Of a DNA stretch of 64,000 nucleotides, positions 33,738 through 44,119 are shown one piece after another. Each line of letters starts with the position of its first letter. Position 1 is the first letter of the stretch. Below the pieces are notes generated by a model. That model worked only from the letters and a program-made list of their open reading frames with translations. It had not been told where the DNA came from and made no database searches. This DNA is from Odiellus spinosus (taxonomy: Eukaryota > Arthropoda > Arachnida > Opiliones > Phalangiidae): NCBI GenBank assembly GCA_963920705.1, contig OY987230.1, positions 8,627,185 through 8,691,184 of the forward strand, written 5' to 3'. A program made the position numbers and the translations under genes.

Positions 33738-33893
33738 ACTTTTTATACAGAGAAACGATATTGTATCGAACGAAAAACTTTATTTACGAGACGTTTCGAG
33801 CCAAGGCCGTTTTTCAGTAACCCTAACGATCGAAAAGTCTCCTAAGTAAAGTTTTTCATTCAATACCGTGTCTTTTCTCTGTATAAAAGTTTA
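33738..33893. mobile_element. Small hairpin (about 156 bp)
   Basis: TTTTTATACAGAGAAACGAT pairs with CTTTTCTCTGTATAAAAG, and AAAAACTTTATTTAC with AAGTAAAGTTTTTC. No TSD read. Confidence 0.7.
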
Positions 33894-34059
33894 ATTTTGA
33901 TAACTAATGAAATTTTGTCAGGAAATTTGATATCCTTAAAACAAAAACCTATAAATATCGAAGAAATAATGAAAAACAGGGTTGTCACGGATGTTTCACT
34001 GCAAATTCCTACAATTTTTCCGTTTTTTCCTGACCAATTTTCCCCTTTTAATTTAGAAG

Positions 34060-34562
34060 TAGAGCTCGAAATCGGATATCCATTATCTTCTGTTATTCGT
34101 ATATTTTCAGATATTTAATTTTCGGATTAATTGTTCGTAACTAAAAAATGAAATTTGAATATCCGTAAAGTTGTTGAACGTATAAGGTTTACCCGAAGAT
34201 AAGCGTTTGGTATTCAAACGTATAACGATGGATAAGAAAATTCTCATTTCCAGAATTAGTCTAAAATATAAGAAAAATACTTCAAATTGACTTTTAATTT
34301 GAAGAATACAAATAAAACAACGAAACTATGATTTTAAATCATCTTTTTATTCATTATTTTTCACGAAATTAATTTTTTTATCCGAACGTATAAGGAGGAT
34401 AATATTCTAAGATAAGGCCATTTTTGGATAAAAACGGATATGGATTATGTTTTTTACTTTTTCTTCGAATAGGTAAACTCGAATTAAAAATAGTCTATTT
34501 TTAATCAAACAGATAATATAATTTTATAAAATTAATTAAAATTATACGAATTCCGAGCTCTA
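34060..34562. mobile_element. TAGAGCTCGGAATT MITE, copy 2
   Basis: TAGAGCTCGAAATCGG start and ATACGAATTCCGAGCTCTA end; no matching 8-bp flank remains. The interior carries repeated TCGGATAA/TTATCCGA words. Confidence 0.82.
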
Positions 34563-34779
34563 GTATACGCCGAGCCTTAGTCTATCCTAAACATTCGGTG
34601 TTGTGTAAACTCGCCTTAATTCTGTTTCGTTTCATAGATCTTAGATTTGTTTATTTTTCTTATACCTTTCAATCGATGCTATAGCTTTCTGTTTTCTTTT
34701 TTATATTGAGCGAGTATATATAACTGATGGGCAAATATTTCCGAACGTGACACTTTCCACGAGTTAGCGCTCTTTACCA

Positions 34780-35060
34780 AAGATAGCGTTCATTTACGCT
34801 AAGCCTATCTTTCTCAGAAAGTCCGAATCGTCTGGCTCCAAGACGGTAGCGTGTTCACCATAGGTCCAGTTTTGTCGCATAGGCCTATGCAGCCGCGGGC
34901 CCGAGAGTCAAATTCCTTTATCCGCCAGAGCGCTCGTTTCTGGCGATACGGGTTCCGCAGTTCTCCGGATATTTATCCGCCAGGTACCACGTGACGCCTT
35001 CCATAACGAGGCGCGACTGGTATAATTTATCTACTAAATTAAGACTCGAACCGAAGCCTT
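34780..35060. promoter_or_regulatory. CpG-richer patch, weak promoter candidate
   Basis: Contains AGCCGCGGGCCCGAG, CCACGTGACG (E-box) and CAGTTCTCCGG. Richer in CG than the flanks and not part of a recognised repeat. No coding frame of note. Confidence 0.25.
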
Positions 35061-36150
35061 TACTCTAGAGAGTTTAACTAGCTCGTTAAACGTCTTTTTT
35101 CTTTTCGGGAGTGGAGTGTTGTTTTATTCCTTAAAGCGAAAGGATGAAGAGTATAAACTTTAAAACTAACGGCCTCGAAATGTACTTTTATTTTTCGTAC
35201 ACTCTCTTCGCGAGAGAGGAGAAATGCGGTTAAAAGATTGCGAAATTACGTAAAATAAACACTTTGATGTATTTTGTTTATACCTTTCGTTTGAAGTTAG
35301 GCTTAACAAGGGGAGTCGCAAAAGTTTCATTTTTAATTAATCTGTCTCTTCGAATTTACATTGCGGTAAAATAAAAATGCAGACACTCGTGAACTCGGGT
35401 GTACAAAATTATTGAACTCTTTGCACTATCAGAGTTCATAAGAGTTCGAAATCAATGCAGTGTCAAAGCTGAACTCGGTGAACTCAGGTGTACAGCGAAT
35501 CCAAGACTGTTTGACCCCTTGTATTTTAGTATTCCCAACTGGTTTTTATTTACCCTCTAATTGGAAAGTCAACTTACTCAACAACAGACAAACTACTACT
35601 TAACTCTGTCAGCTACATTTTCCGTGACAATAATAAAATTCCGAGAAGATAGCCTAATTATCTTTGAAAATTATACTGGTGCTTTGATATATATGTCATT
35701 TCCTTTTGTGACAAAGCTGGGATTCTGGGAAAGATCATATTTCTTTGTTATAGTGACACCTCTCCCTTCCAGGTGGTTATGTAGGATCTTATATTAATTG
35801 TCCAAGGATATATTATGAATGCGTGATTTGTGATGATGTATAGTGGAAAACGGTGCAGCAATCTTCAACCACTATTTTTAGTTTCTCCCCGAATTTCGTG
35901 TTGCTTTGTTTATACGTTCATTCCATACGAAGATCATTTCAAAACCTATCAGGCTGGGATTAGGCTTAGTGGACTTTCCGCCAATGACGGGATTAGTCTT
36001 ATCGTGCTTTAGAAAATAAGACTAAAGGATGGGTGAAGCCCAAAATTTCCCAAACTCAAATAAAGATTCAAAAAATCCAAAAATGAGTAGGTTAGGCTTT
36101 GCGCGTGTCTGAATTGGGCCTAGCACTATTAACTACTGGACACCTGACTT
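35061..36150. other. No gene seen
   Basis: Direct near-repeats of GAACTCGGGTGTAC at 35,392 and GAACTCAGGTGTAC at 35,482. Short frames at 35,561 and 35,830 lack support. Confidence 0.45.
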
Positions 36151-36156
36151 GATATA

Positions 36157-36362
36157 TAAAGAGGATTAACAAAATCTGGGGTTCGTAAGCGCCCTCTAAC
36201 GGCAAACAGAGACTAAATTAAGAACTAACAAAACCCACCTGCGTTGCTGCTATGAATAAAGAATAGGCAGACGCGCGAACGTGTGTTTTGTCATTATTTT
36301 TGTCTCTGTTTGGCCGTTAGAGAACGCTTATGAACGCCAATTTTCACTTATTCCTCTTTATG
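36157..36362. mobile_element. Hairpin MITE, about 205 bp
   Basis: TAAAGAGGATTAACAAAATC pairs with AATTTTCACTTATTCCTCTTTA, and GCGCCCTCTAACGGCAAACAG with CTGTTTGGCCGTTAGAGAACG. A right-arm fragment recurs at 46,990-47,060. Confidence 0.8.
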
Positions 36363-36454
36363 TATTAACATAGGTGTTCGTTAACTTAGGGAATGACAAT
36401 TACACACGTCTTCTCCTTTTAACTTACCATCTTGTTATAGTATAAAAAGAAAAG

Positions 36455-36634
36455 TAGAGATCGGGGTTTGGACAAAATAATCCACAACTATCACTTAATC
36501 AGTTAATCATAAAAAAATAATCGGAAAATTATTCGCGATTACATTGGATTTATCATAGACTTTCCTCGAAAAATTTTAAGTTATGAATAAAGATAAAATA
36601 ATCAGAAAATTTCTTGTCCAAACCCCGATCTCTA
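36455..36634. mobile_element. 180-bp hAT-type MITE, copy 2, TSD AAGAAAAG
   Basis: Nearly identical to the copy at 23,367; AAGAAAAG at 36,447-36,454 and 36,635-36,642. Confidence 0.95.
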
Positions 36635-36686
36635 AAGAAAAGTATATGCTTGTTCCAGTAGTTGGTATTATAAAACTTCACTTGGT

Positions 36687-36898
36687 TCCAACCTTGAAAA
36701 AGGCAACATTTTCCGTAGAAACAGGTTCTATTTAATGACTCTTTTTGTTAGTTTCAATTAGGCTGGGAAAAGCATAGATAATTCTATACTATGTCCCAAC
36801 CTTGAAAGAAAAAAATTAAAATAAAATAAAAAAGGCAACATCTTCAATATAAACAGCTTCTATTTAACGACTCTTTTGCTGTTTCCAAGGTTATTTTG
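36687..36898 (+). repeat. Dispersed repeat, copy 2 (CAACCTTGAAAAA family)
   Basis: Same two-half layout as 15,767-15,960, with an A-rich insertion between halves. Confidence 0.7.
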
Positions 36899-36901
36899 TA
36901 A

Positions 36902-37646
36902 TACCAAGAATCCATTCAGGTTCCATAAGAATATGGGAGCATAGCTTTAGCCTCTGGTACCATCCTCCCAAACTTTGTAACAAAAGTTCGTCTGCAATTT
37001 TCGCAACATTTGTACGCTTAGATCTTTTTTCGGTCGGCTCCATTTTTATTGCCCAAAATATTATGTCAAGGTCGTTAGTGGCGCGGGTTAAGCCTCGTTC
37101 ACACTTGAAGGCAAAATCGGTTCCAAAACCAGTTCGAAGCGTTTTCCGTTTTCCCTGGTTCACACGCTGACAAGACGGTTCGCGGCCGTTCGCCCCGGTT
37201 CGACCTAAGCCAAGGCTTAGCGTCGTTTTAAAAAATGCCCAGAATTTAAAATTTTTAAATAGTTATCTCAAACTAATTAGTAAATCGTGTTTGTAACTCG
37301 TTGGTTAATAATTTTTGACAGAAAGTATAATTTTAATCGCGTTATTTTAAGATTTATCAGCATATTTGTCTCCCCGCCTCGTTATTTTCAAAGCGGATTG
37401 AACCGAAGCGACTTGGCCAAGCTGCTTCCCGAACCAACACGAACTGATTTCTCACGTTGGTTTGATAACCAGTTATAGAAATCGAACCGCAACGAAGCGC
37501 ATTTAGGCCTATGTATGAACGAGGCTTAATAGATTTACTTGAAAAATCGATTCGAAGCGGACGAACTTTTGCTACAAAGTTTGGGAGGATGGTTATTGAA
37601 TCGCGGCCCTCCCATATTCTTATGGAACCTGAATGGATTCTTGGTA
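36902..37646. mobile_element. Foldback element with nested insertion
   Basis: Arms of about 95 bp (36,902-36,995 and 37,553-37,646): TACCAAGAATCCATTCAGG, CATAAGAATATGGGAG and CATCCTCCCAAACTTTGTA are all inverted at the other end. The space between arms is mostly the 37,088-37,529 element. Confidence 0.88.
37088..37529. mobile_element. TTAAGCCTCGTTCACACTT element, nested
   Basis: Ends TTAAGCCTCGTTCACACTT and ATGAACGAGGCTTAA, about 440 bp. The motif GTTCACACT and TA flanks relate it to the AAGCTRCGKTCACACTAG family, but the interior is different. Confidence 0.78.
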
Positions 37647-37652
37647 ATACCA

Positions 37653-38254
37653 ACTCATATGGCTTTATGTATAGTAGCTCTTTAAACTTAAAACGTGGGA
37701 ATTTCTAAGATCTTCAGCATGGAAGACTGGTGAAATTTTTATAGCCTAAGTAAGGATTCGAATAAAATTCCTCCTTTTCACTCCTCGTTTAAGACCCCAT
37801 TTTTACGGAAGATATCCCCTTTATGGGCTGCGTAACATTTGGCTCGATTCGTCGTAACTTCAAGAACATTTTTTACATAGCTGAGGAAGTATTAATGGGC
37901 TTGTAAGGTTTAATTCTCTGCCAATGCGCGTTACATTGAAAACGCATCCATTTTTTATGGAATCTTCTTACCTTTTTATTTGGGATAAAAACAAACAAAA
38001 TTTAAGCAGAGACTAGCCACCCCTGGACTAGAAGCTCGAGCTTTCTCGCGAAAATCGTACAGTGTATGAATATTTTCCTTCAAATATCAGTTATTTGCCT
38101 TATAGTTCGTCAGTTCAAATATATAATGTTATCTAACTACCAGTCGGAAGCACTGTGTAAATTTATAGAACTCCAATTCTTTGAATATATTCGTATTTTG
38201 TTTAGAGGGATTTTGTAGTTTCTAGATGCAGAAGCTTAAAATAATTATATAATT
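37653..38254. other. No feature seen
   Basis: AT-rich; no supported element. Confidence 0.45.
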
Positions 38255-38480
38255 AATAAAACGTATTCGAGAATTTGTTTCACAATTTTTAGGCACGTTT
38301 TTGGGTCCTAAATTAATTTTTACTTTATTCAAATTTTACCGAAATGTAGAATTTAACTTAAACACCAAAAACGTGTCTAATACTTGTTTTGAAAATTCTA
38401 GAATACGTTTTTACACGCTGATTCCGAAAATAAGTTCAAAATCTGTTTTAGCTCCAAGTTTTCCTTTAAGAATTATTAGG
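38255..38480. repeat. Inverted pair of the unit-derived relic
   Basis: 38,320-38,480 matches the reverse complement of unit positions about 930-1110 (with the LGAKTDFELIFGIS relic and an in-frame stop after it). 38,255-38,310 matches unit positions about 1010-1075 in direct orientation (GTATTCGAGAATTT, GCACGTTTTTGG). The two face each other as a small foldback. Confidence 0.65.
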
Positions 38481-39033
38481 CGCGTGCGCTGTTGGGTTTG
38501 TGGTAAAATTCCGCTCGATTTCTTCCCAGTATTGACTTTTTGTATAGAGAAAGGTATCTAGTCCCTGTTTGTAGGTTTAAGATTCGACATTTCTTTCAAT
38601 CGGGTTGAGAATATATTGGGAATAAAGCTAGTTCTCTATAAAACGTTTCTTCTTAACATGGAAAAGTTATTTGTGGGCTTTAAGAGGTTTTCAAGGACTT
38701 TTTGTTTAAATAGGTTTCTGCACTCCGAGGCTTTCACGCGCAATGCACTCCATTTGAATTAAGATGTAATCATTTGTAGTATATTCTAGCGGAAAGCTTT
38801 TTGGGTATCACTTTACCTCGTTTGTTTGTTCATCCTTCATAAAGGATCTCTCCTTAGGGACTAACCAATCTCAGATTGTCAGGGTCTACTCTTTCGTACA
38901 TTTATTTATCTTACGCGGTAGGCCTAGCCATTTGGCTAAATTAAGTAGGCCTAGCTATACTGTACATGTACGTATATTGATGTAAGAATATTGTTTCCCT
39001 AAAATCGAACTACATATCTAAAAATTAAACTAT
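38481..39033. other. No feature seen
   Basis: Nothing recognised. Confidence 0.45.
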
Positions 39034-39315
39034 AAGCTACGGTCACACTAGCATTTCTTAATCGATTTGAAACGATTAAATCAAGCCGATATTCAAATTA
39101 CCAGGAATCGTTTTTAGCGTCACGAGTTCACGCATTATCTTTATAAATCGATTTATTGTAGCTTCATCTATCGGTTGTTGAAGCCGAATCGGTATGAAAC
39201 TGGTTCCCGAAGCAGTTTCGAGAAATCGAATCAAATCGATTGGAGATTTGACGGCTCCAACGAAACGTTTTGAAACTGTTTAAATCGATTCCAAAGCTTA
39301 GTATGAACGCGGCTT
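39034..39315. mobile_element. AAGCTRCGKTCACACTAG MITE
   Basis: AAGCTACGGTCACACTAG start and TAGTATGAACGCGGCTT end, about 282 bp, with TA on each side of AGCT ends. Opposite orientation to the copy at 18,668. Confidence 0.87.
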
Positions 39316-39344
39316 ATATTATTGCACATATTGTGAATATAAAT

Positions 39345-40118
39345 TTTGTTAAAATTTTAAAAGAAGAAACTAATGGCGTGATTAAAAAGTATACGTTTAT
39401 TTTACGTAATTATAATAACAGAGGGATTTCGGCCATAAAACCGTCCTTTTTCAATCTTTTTATACAATTTTTACATTGTTATTTAAAGGGAGAATGCAAC
39501 CTTATAACAAGTGATATTTTTATCGATTTCTTATCGTTTAAATAGGCCTAATCCACCAATAAAAAGTTTACAAAACAAATATTAAATTAGAAATAAAATT
39601 AAAACTTACCCTGAAAATAGGCTTAGCGGGATTCATGGAGATCCTGAATTGCCTCCGTGTAAGGTCTTGCGACCACAATGAGCAAAGTCCCGTCAATCAC
39701 ACGAGATCTTCACGAGACTTACAATCGCGTTCGATTGGTCGCTAGACCTTACACGCGAGGAAATCAGGATCTCCATGAATCCCGCTAAATCTATTTTCCT
39801 GGTAAGTTTTAAATTTATTTCTAGTTTAATATTGGTTCGTAAATTTTTTGACTAATGGATTAGGTCTGTTTAAACAATAAGGAATCGATTAAAAATCAGT
39901 TGTTGTTAGGTTGCATTCTCCCTTTAAGGGGAGTTAAAAAAACAAGAACTTAAAATTATAAAAGTGGGGGATAGCTAAGTAGTTTTTTCATAATCCAAAA
40001 GACCTTTGCTGCAGGTTTTTTTATAGTTTTTATACTGAATGTTATTATACTTACGTAAAATAAACGTATACTTTTTAATCGCGCCAGCATGAGTTTCTTC
40101 TTTTAAAATTTTTACAAA
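39345..40118. repeat. Inverted repeat pair around a TTAA MITE
   Basis: 39,345-39,420 and 40,032-40,118 are inverted copies (TTTTAAAAGAAGAAACT, AAAAAGTATACGTTTATTTT). Both translate to FVKILKEET..IKKYTFILR with a 3- or 6-base length difference. The TTAA MITE at 39,483 lies between them. Confidence 0.75.
39483..39928. mobile_element. TTAA MITE, copy 3
   Basis: TTAAAGGGAGAATGCAACCT to AGGTTGCATTCTCCCTTTAA, complete. Centre of the GGTCTTGCGACCACAATGAGC type, close to copy 2. Confidence 0.92.
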
Positions 40119-40337
40119 TAATAAATCCACCATAACAATTACAAATAAGATTATCATTTATAAATTTTGGTTGCCAGAATAGTTATCTAGATTTATTTCG
40201 TATCGATGAAATCTAAATGTTCAATATTTTAAAGGAGGGTGAAAGGGAAAATATTTTTATTGCTTTTTTATTGATTTTTACTTCTAAAAATAAGACACGC
40301 TTGAGTTGCAAAACATTCAGGAGACATTGAACCTGGC

Positions 40338-40615
40338 TTAAAGGGAGAATGCAACCTAAAAACAAGTGATTTTTTATCGTTTGCTTATCGTTTAAATATC
40401 CACCAATAAAAAGTTTACAGAACAAATATTAAACTAGAAATAAATTTAAAACTCACCCGGAAAATAGACTTAGCTGGATTCATGGAGATCACTTTAACTC
40501 CCCATACAAGGACTATCGACCAATGACATTGATCGATGGCTCTTATATGGGGAATGCATGAACTCCATGATCAATGCCATTTGTTGGTTAACCTTATACG
40601 TGGAGTTCAGGATAT
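40338..40615. mobile_element. TTAA MITE, copy 4, 3' truncated
   Basis: The left end TTAAAGGGAGAATGCAACCT is intact. The element stops near 40,615, where a palindrome begins. Confidence 0.85.
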
Positions 40616-40618
40616 ATC

Positions 40619-40680
40619 CTTGACGTCACGAGGGAATATTTAAATATTTATTTATTTAAATATTTCCTCATGACGTCAAG
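40619..40680. repeat. Imperfect 62-bp palindrome
   Basis: CTTGACGTCACGAGGGAATA pairs with TATTTCCTCATGACGTCAAG around an ATTTAAATA core. Confidence 0.9.
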
Positions 40681-40745
40681 AGGGATATTTAAATAAATAA
40701 ATATTTATTGTTAATAGAGACACCTGTATGCATATATTTCCGCGA

Positions 40746-40855
40746 TTTGATACTTTTATAGTTAACTACCCCTCATTATCTTAATATTTTTAAAAGATCA
40801 TGATCTTTTAAAAATATTAAGATAATGAGGGGTAGTTAACTATAAAAGTATCAAA
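40746..40855. repeat. Perfect 110-bp palindrome without spacer
   Basis: Two 55-bp arms meet at 40,800/40,801 (AGATCATGATCT). Every base from TTTGATACTTTTATAG to its complement pairs. Perfect palindromes of this length with no loop are usually unstable, so it is either very young or an assembly or sequencing artefact. Confidence 0.95.
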
Positions 40856-41081
40856 TAAAATTTTTTAGTTAATCGTTGCACTATTTACTACTAGTCCAAA
40901 TATATACCTGACTTATAAATTAAATAATTATGAAAATATGTATATTTAAATGTTCCTATAATCTTGAATGTGTAATACACTTACTTGTTAGTATAAACTC
41001 CAATATTTCGTTATTTTAAACATGTAAAACTAGTATAACGTAATTTTGGACCTTTAAATATCCTATAATTTTGGACCTATA

Positions 41082-41261
41082 TAGAGATCGGGGTTTGGAC
41101 AAAATAATCCACAACTATCAGTTAATCAGTTAATCATAAAAAAATAATCGGAAAATTATTCGCGATTACATTGGATTTATCATAGACTTTCCTCGAAAAA
41201 TTTTAAGTTATGAATAAAGATAAAATAATCAGAAAATTTCTTGTCCAAACCCCGATCTCTA
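41082..41261. mobile_element. 180-bp hAT-type MITE, copy 3, TSD GACCTATA
   Basis: Nearly identical to copy 2; GACCTATA at 41,074-41,081 and 41,262-41,269. Confidence 0.95.
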
Positions 41262-41269
41262 GACCTATA

Positions 41270-42027
41270 ATACCTCCTATAATTTTTTGTAGACTTTAGA
41301 CTGGGAGCCCTGAAAGAAATCTTTATCAGTTTTACAAAGTTAAGGAACCAATCTTCTTAGCCTTTACTTAGTTTGTACTATTAATATCCGTCCAATTAAC
41401 CTAATTTCTCACAGACTTAATACCCCGTTGTACCCAAACACAATCCCTACGGAGAGAAAATGTCTCTTTTGTTATAAAAACAATTAAGGCTTGAGATATC
41501 ATTTCTTTTAAATGGGCGATAGCTGATCACGCTGAGAAGAAAAACGAAGGGAAAAATTGGGATAAAACTGAAGAAAATAACGAGGGAGACCTTAAGACCT
41601 TCATTTTCTAAAGAGCCAATCTCTCCAAACTCGAGAAAAAAGGATCAGGAGAAATAAAAAAATAAATCCTCGGGAAGGGAGAGGAAATGCAGCCTCAATC
41701 GGTGGTATATTGAAAGGGAACCTTCTTCTATATCTACTCTGCACCATACGTTAATTTCGAGCTCCCTATAAGTAAAATGGTCGTATTCAAATAATAATAT
41801 ATCCAAGTTAGAGCTCCTAATCGGATCGAACCATTACAGGGACCCCAGTTGTCCTTTAAATCCTATATTTTCAAACATGGATAATTCCTGTATTTCCTTG
41901 AAATGTCCTATAAAGTCCTATAATTTTCAATTAATAGACATTTAAAATATCGGTGCGCCGTCAAAAGCTTCAATGTTGCGCGTAAGCAGACCCTATTAGC
42001 TAAGAATTGTAATGTGTTTATGATTAA
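41270..42027. other. No gene; small TAGAGCTC piece
   Basis: A 70-bp inverted piece (TTCGAGCTCC at 41,757 and TTAGAGCTCC at 41,813) may be a solo remnant of the TAGAGCTCGG family. The rest is unassigned. Confidence 0.4.
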
Positions 42028-42272
42028 TTGAGCAATTAATTGTAACGTAATTATTTTTAACTGAACATATTTGCCCAAGGTTTAAATTTTTGCTCTCATA
42101 TTCTGATATCGACTTCTATGTCAAATAAAAAGTGGGAATTGCCAAGAGCTCGCTCGTAAGAATAAATTCGTGAAAATGTATTAAAATTATTAAGGGGAAT
42201 GATTTAGAAATGGTCAGGGAAAAACCTGGAAAAGTCAGTGAAATTAACTTCCAAAATTTTGTACGAACCCTG
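42028..42272. mobile_element. Right-end fragment of a CAGGGTTCGTACACG element
   Basis: Matches the last 245 bp of the copies at 43,490 and 47,369 (for example TATGTCAAATAAAAAGTGG, then GTCAGGGAAAAACCTGG) and ends TTTTGTACGAACCCTG. Confidence 0.8.
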
Positions 42273-42679
42273 TACAAGTGTTATAGAAGTTCCTATTAGG
42301 GCTGGCACATCGTGCATTGCCTAGCTGTAATTTTATCGAAAATACATCATCTCGAAAAGCCTTTTCTACAAAGTTCTATTGTATAATCAATTTTTATTTC
42401 TCATGGCTTTGAAAGATACACAACCTGTTTTGTTTTTAAAAAGTAGAAACTATTATAGTTCATGGATTTATTGATAATTTTAAAAATAATCACAATTAGA
42501 AGAATTACACGTGGATTTACGAAATTTCGCTTTAATTACTAAAAATTTATAAACGGGAGCTTTCGAGCTCGTAGCTCTTGTTTTGCTGTCACGAATTTTT
42601 CATTTAATGATTAGTTCTTTGAGTAACATTTTTGGAAAGATCGTTAGAAAACGATTCAAAAATTATATTAACGTATTAT

Positions 42680-43018
42680 CAGAAGCCGATGAAACCCTCC
42701 TTTGAAGTTTATTACTCCCGGGTCTTGTCTACCCCTCTCTGTATGGGTTAGTTTCGAAAAGCGCGATTCGTACGCATCCTAACGGTAGACATTTTCGGAG
42801 TTGGAGTTCGTCGAGCGGATATCTCTAGCAACCTTGGAGTTCGTCAAAAAAAAACGTCGTCGTTTGTGGAGAGAGAGAATTTCCAATTTTCCGTAGACAG
42901 GGGGTATGAAGTAGGACCCCTCCGATCTCGTAAAATTGGGAATTTTACCCATACAGAGAGGAGCGCTATATCAAACATTAGAGTAGTAGACTTCAAAGGA
43001 GGGTTTCATCGGCTTCTG
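42680..43018. mobile_element. 339-bp element, 29-bp TIRs, 7-bp TSD GTATTAT
   Basis: Perfect ends CAGAAGCCGATGAAACCCTC (29 bp in all). A further subterminal inverted CTCTCTGTATGGGT lies inside. GTATTAT is duplicated at 42,673-42,679 and 43,019-43,025. CA-start and 7-bp TSD match the behaviour of the 14,732-16,551 element, and both TIRs contain AGCC and CCTCC, so they may share a superfamily (P- or Dada-like). Confidence 0.88.
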
Positions 43019-43025
43019 GTATTAT

Positions 43026-43489
43026 CCATAAAAATAATTAAAATCGGCATCTTTGAAATTTTGAAAACAAATATTTGCCGCGTGCTACATAATCACCGTG
43101 TTCTCATAGTAAGTAGAACGTTCTGGCACTTGGTTTCTCGCGGACTCTTTCGGGAAAGTATTAAATCCAGAGTGTCTTAATACCTCAAAGTTCCTAAAAC
43201 TAATCGATAATTCGATATATAGCTTGCCTCGATCGGGAAGCAATTTTTTTTTTTTTTTTTCAAACGGCTTAAATCGCTAGCGAAGACGTGAGTAAAGGTG
43301 CCTTTCCATATGTTCGAGAAATGATGGAGAGTCGACGCTTAAAGCCATACATACGCGAAACGTTTCAACTCTCTTTGACCCAGCGTTCTAAATCGCGAAT
43401 TTTTGCTTTTTTCTTAAGGCACGTTTTCAATCAAGATTTTTTTTTTTTTTTCAAGAACAAAAGTTTCTGAAGCTTAAATCAAGCTTTTA
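43026..43489. other. No gene; poly-T tracts
   Basis: T runs at about 43,244-43,260 and 43,437-43,451. A frame at 42,866-43,180 overlaps the transposon end and is not supported. Confidence 0.45.
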
Positions 43490-44119
43490 CAGGGTTCGTA
43501 CACGACCTGGAAAAGTCAGGGAATCTGTAAATTGCCCCTAAAGGTCAGGGAATTTGGAAATTGCCCCAAAGGTTCAGAGAAAAATCAGGGAATTTGGAAA
43601 TTGGCCCAAAAGGTCTGGGAAAAGTCTGGGAATTTGGAAATTGGCCCTAAAGATCAGGGAAAAGACAGAGAATTTGAAAATTGGCCCAAACGGTCAGAGA
43701 AAAGTCAGGGAATTTGAAAATTGGCCCAAAAGGTCAGGAAAAAGTGTGGGAATTTGGAAATTGCCCCAAAAGGTCAGGGGAAAGTCAGGGAATTTGAAAA
43801 TGAGCCCAAATAGTTAGAGAAATTAAATATTTTGTTAAGTGTCAAGGAACTTTTTATGGTTGGTTGACAAAATTAAAGTAACATAACTATTTTAAACTGA
43901 AAATATTTGCCTACAGATTCAAGTTTTTCTCTTTTTCCGAGGAAACTATCGATCTTGATTGATAATCTATGTCAAATAGAAAGTGGAAATTACCTAGACC
44001 TTGCTCGTAAAAATAATTTCATGTAAAATATTAAAATTGATCATTGAATATTTTTAGAAATAGTCAAGGAAAACATTGAAAAGTCAGGGAAATTAACTTC
44101 CAAAATTTTGTACGAACCA
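43490..44119. mobile_element. CAGGGTTCGTACACG element with internal 39-bp minisatellite
   Basis: Left end CAGGGTTCGTACACGACC; right end TTTTGTACGAACCACG (a decayed GAACCCTG). Flanks TTTTA and TTTTC would be a 5-bp duplication with one change. The left half is a tandem repeat of AAGTCAGGGAATTTGGAAATTGGCCCAAAAGGTCAGGGA-type 39-bp units. Confidence 0.82.
43510..43810. repeat. 39-bp minisatellite inside the element
   Basis: About seven to eight imperfect copies (GGTCAGGGAAAAGTCAGGG plus AATTTGGAAATTGGCCCAAA). Responsible for two artefactual repetitive frames. Confidence 0.93.

Noticed and set aside
21560..39800. Recurring TTAGGC or TAGGCTTAG words as nematode-type telomere signal
   Set aside because: They are isolated words, many inside the TTAA MITE, not tandem hexamers.
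42866..43180. 104-codon frame
   Set aside because: Starts inside the 7-bp-TSD element and runs out across its end and flank; no conserved support.
43532..43817. Repetitive EFGNWPKRSGK-type frames
   Set aside because: Shadow of the 39-bp minisatellite within a transposon, open in two frames at once.
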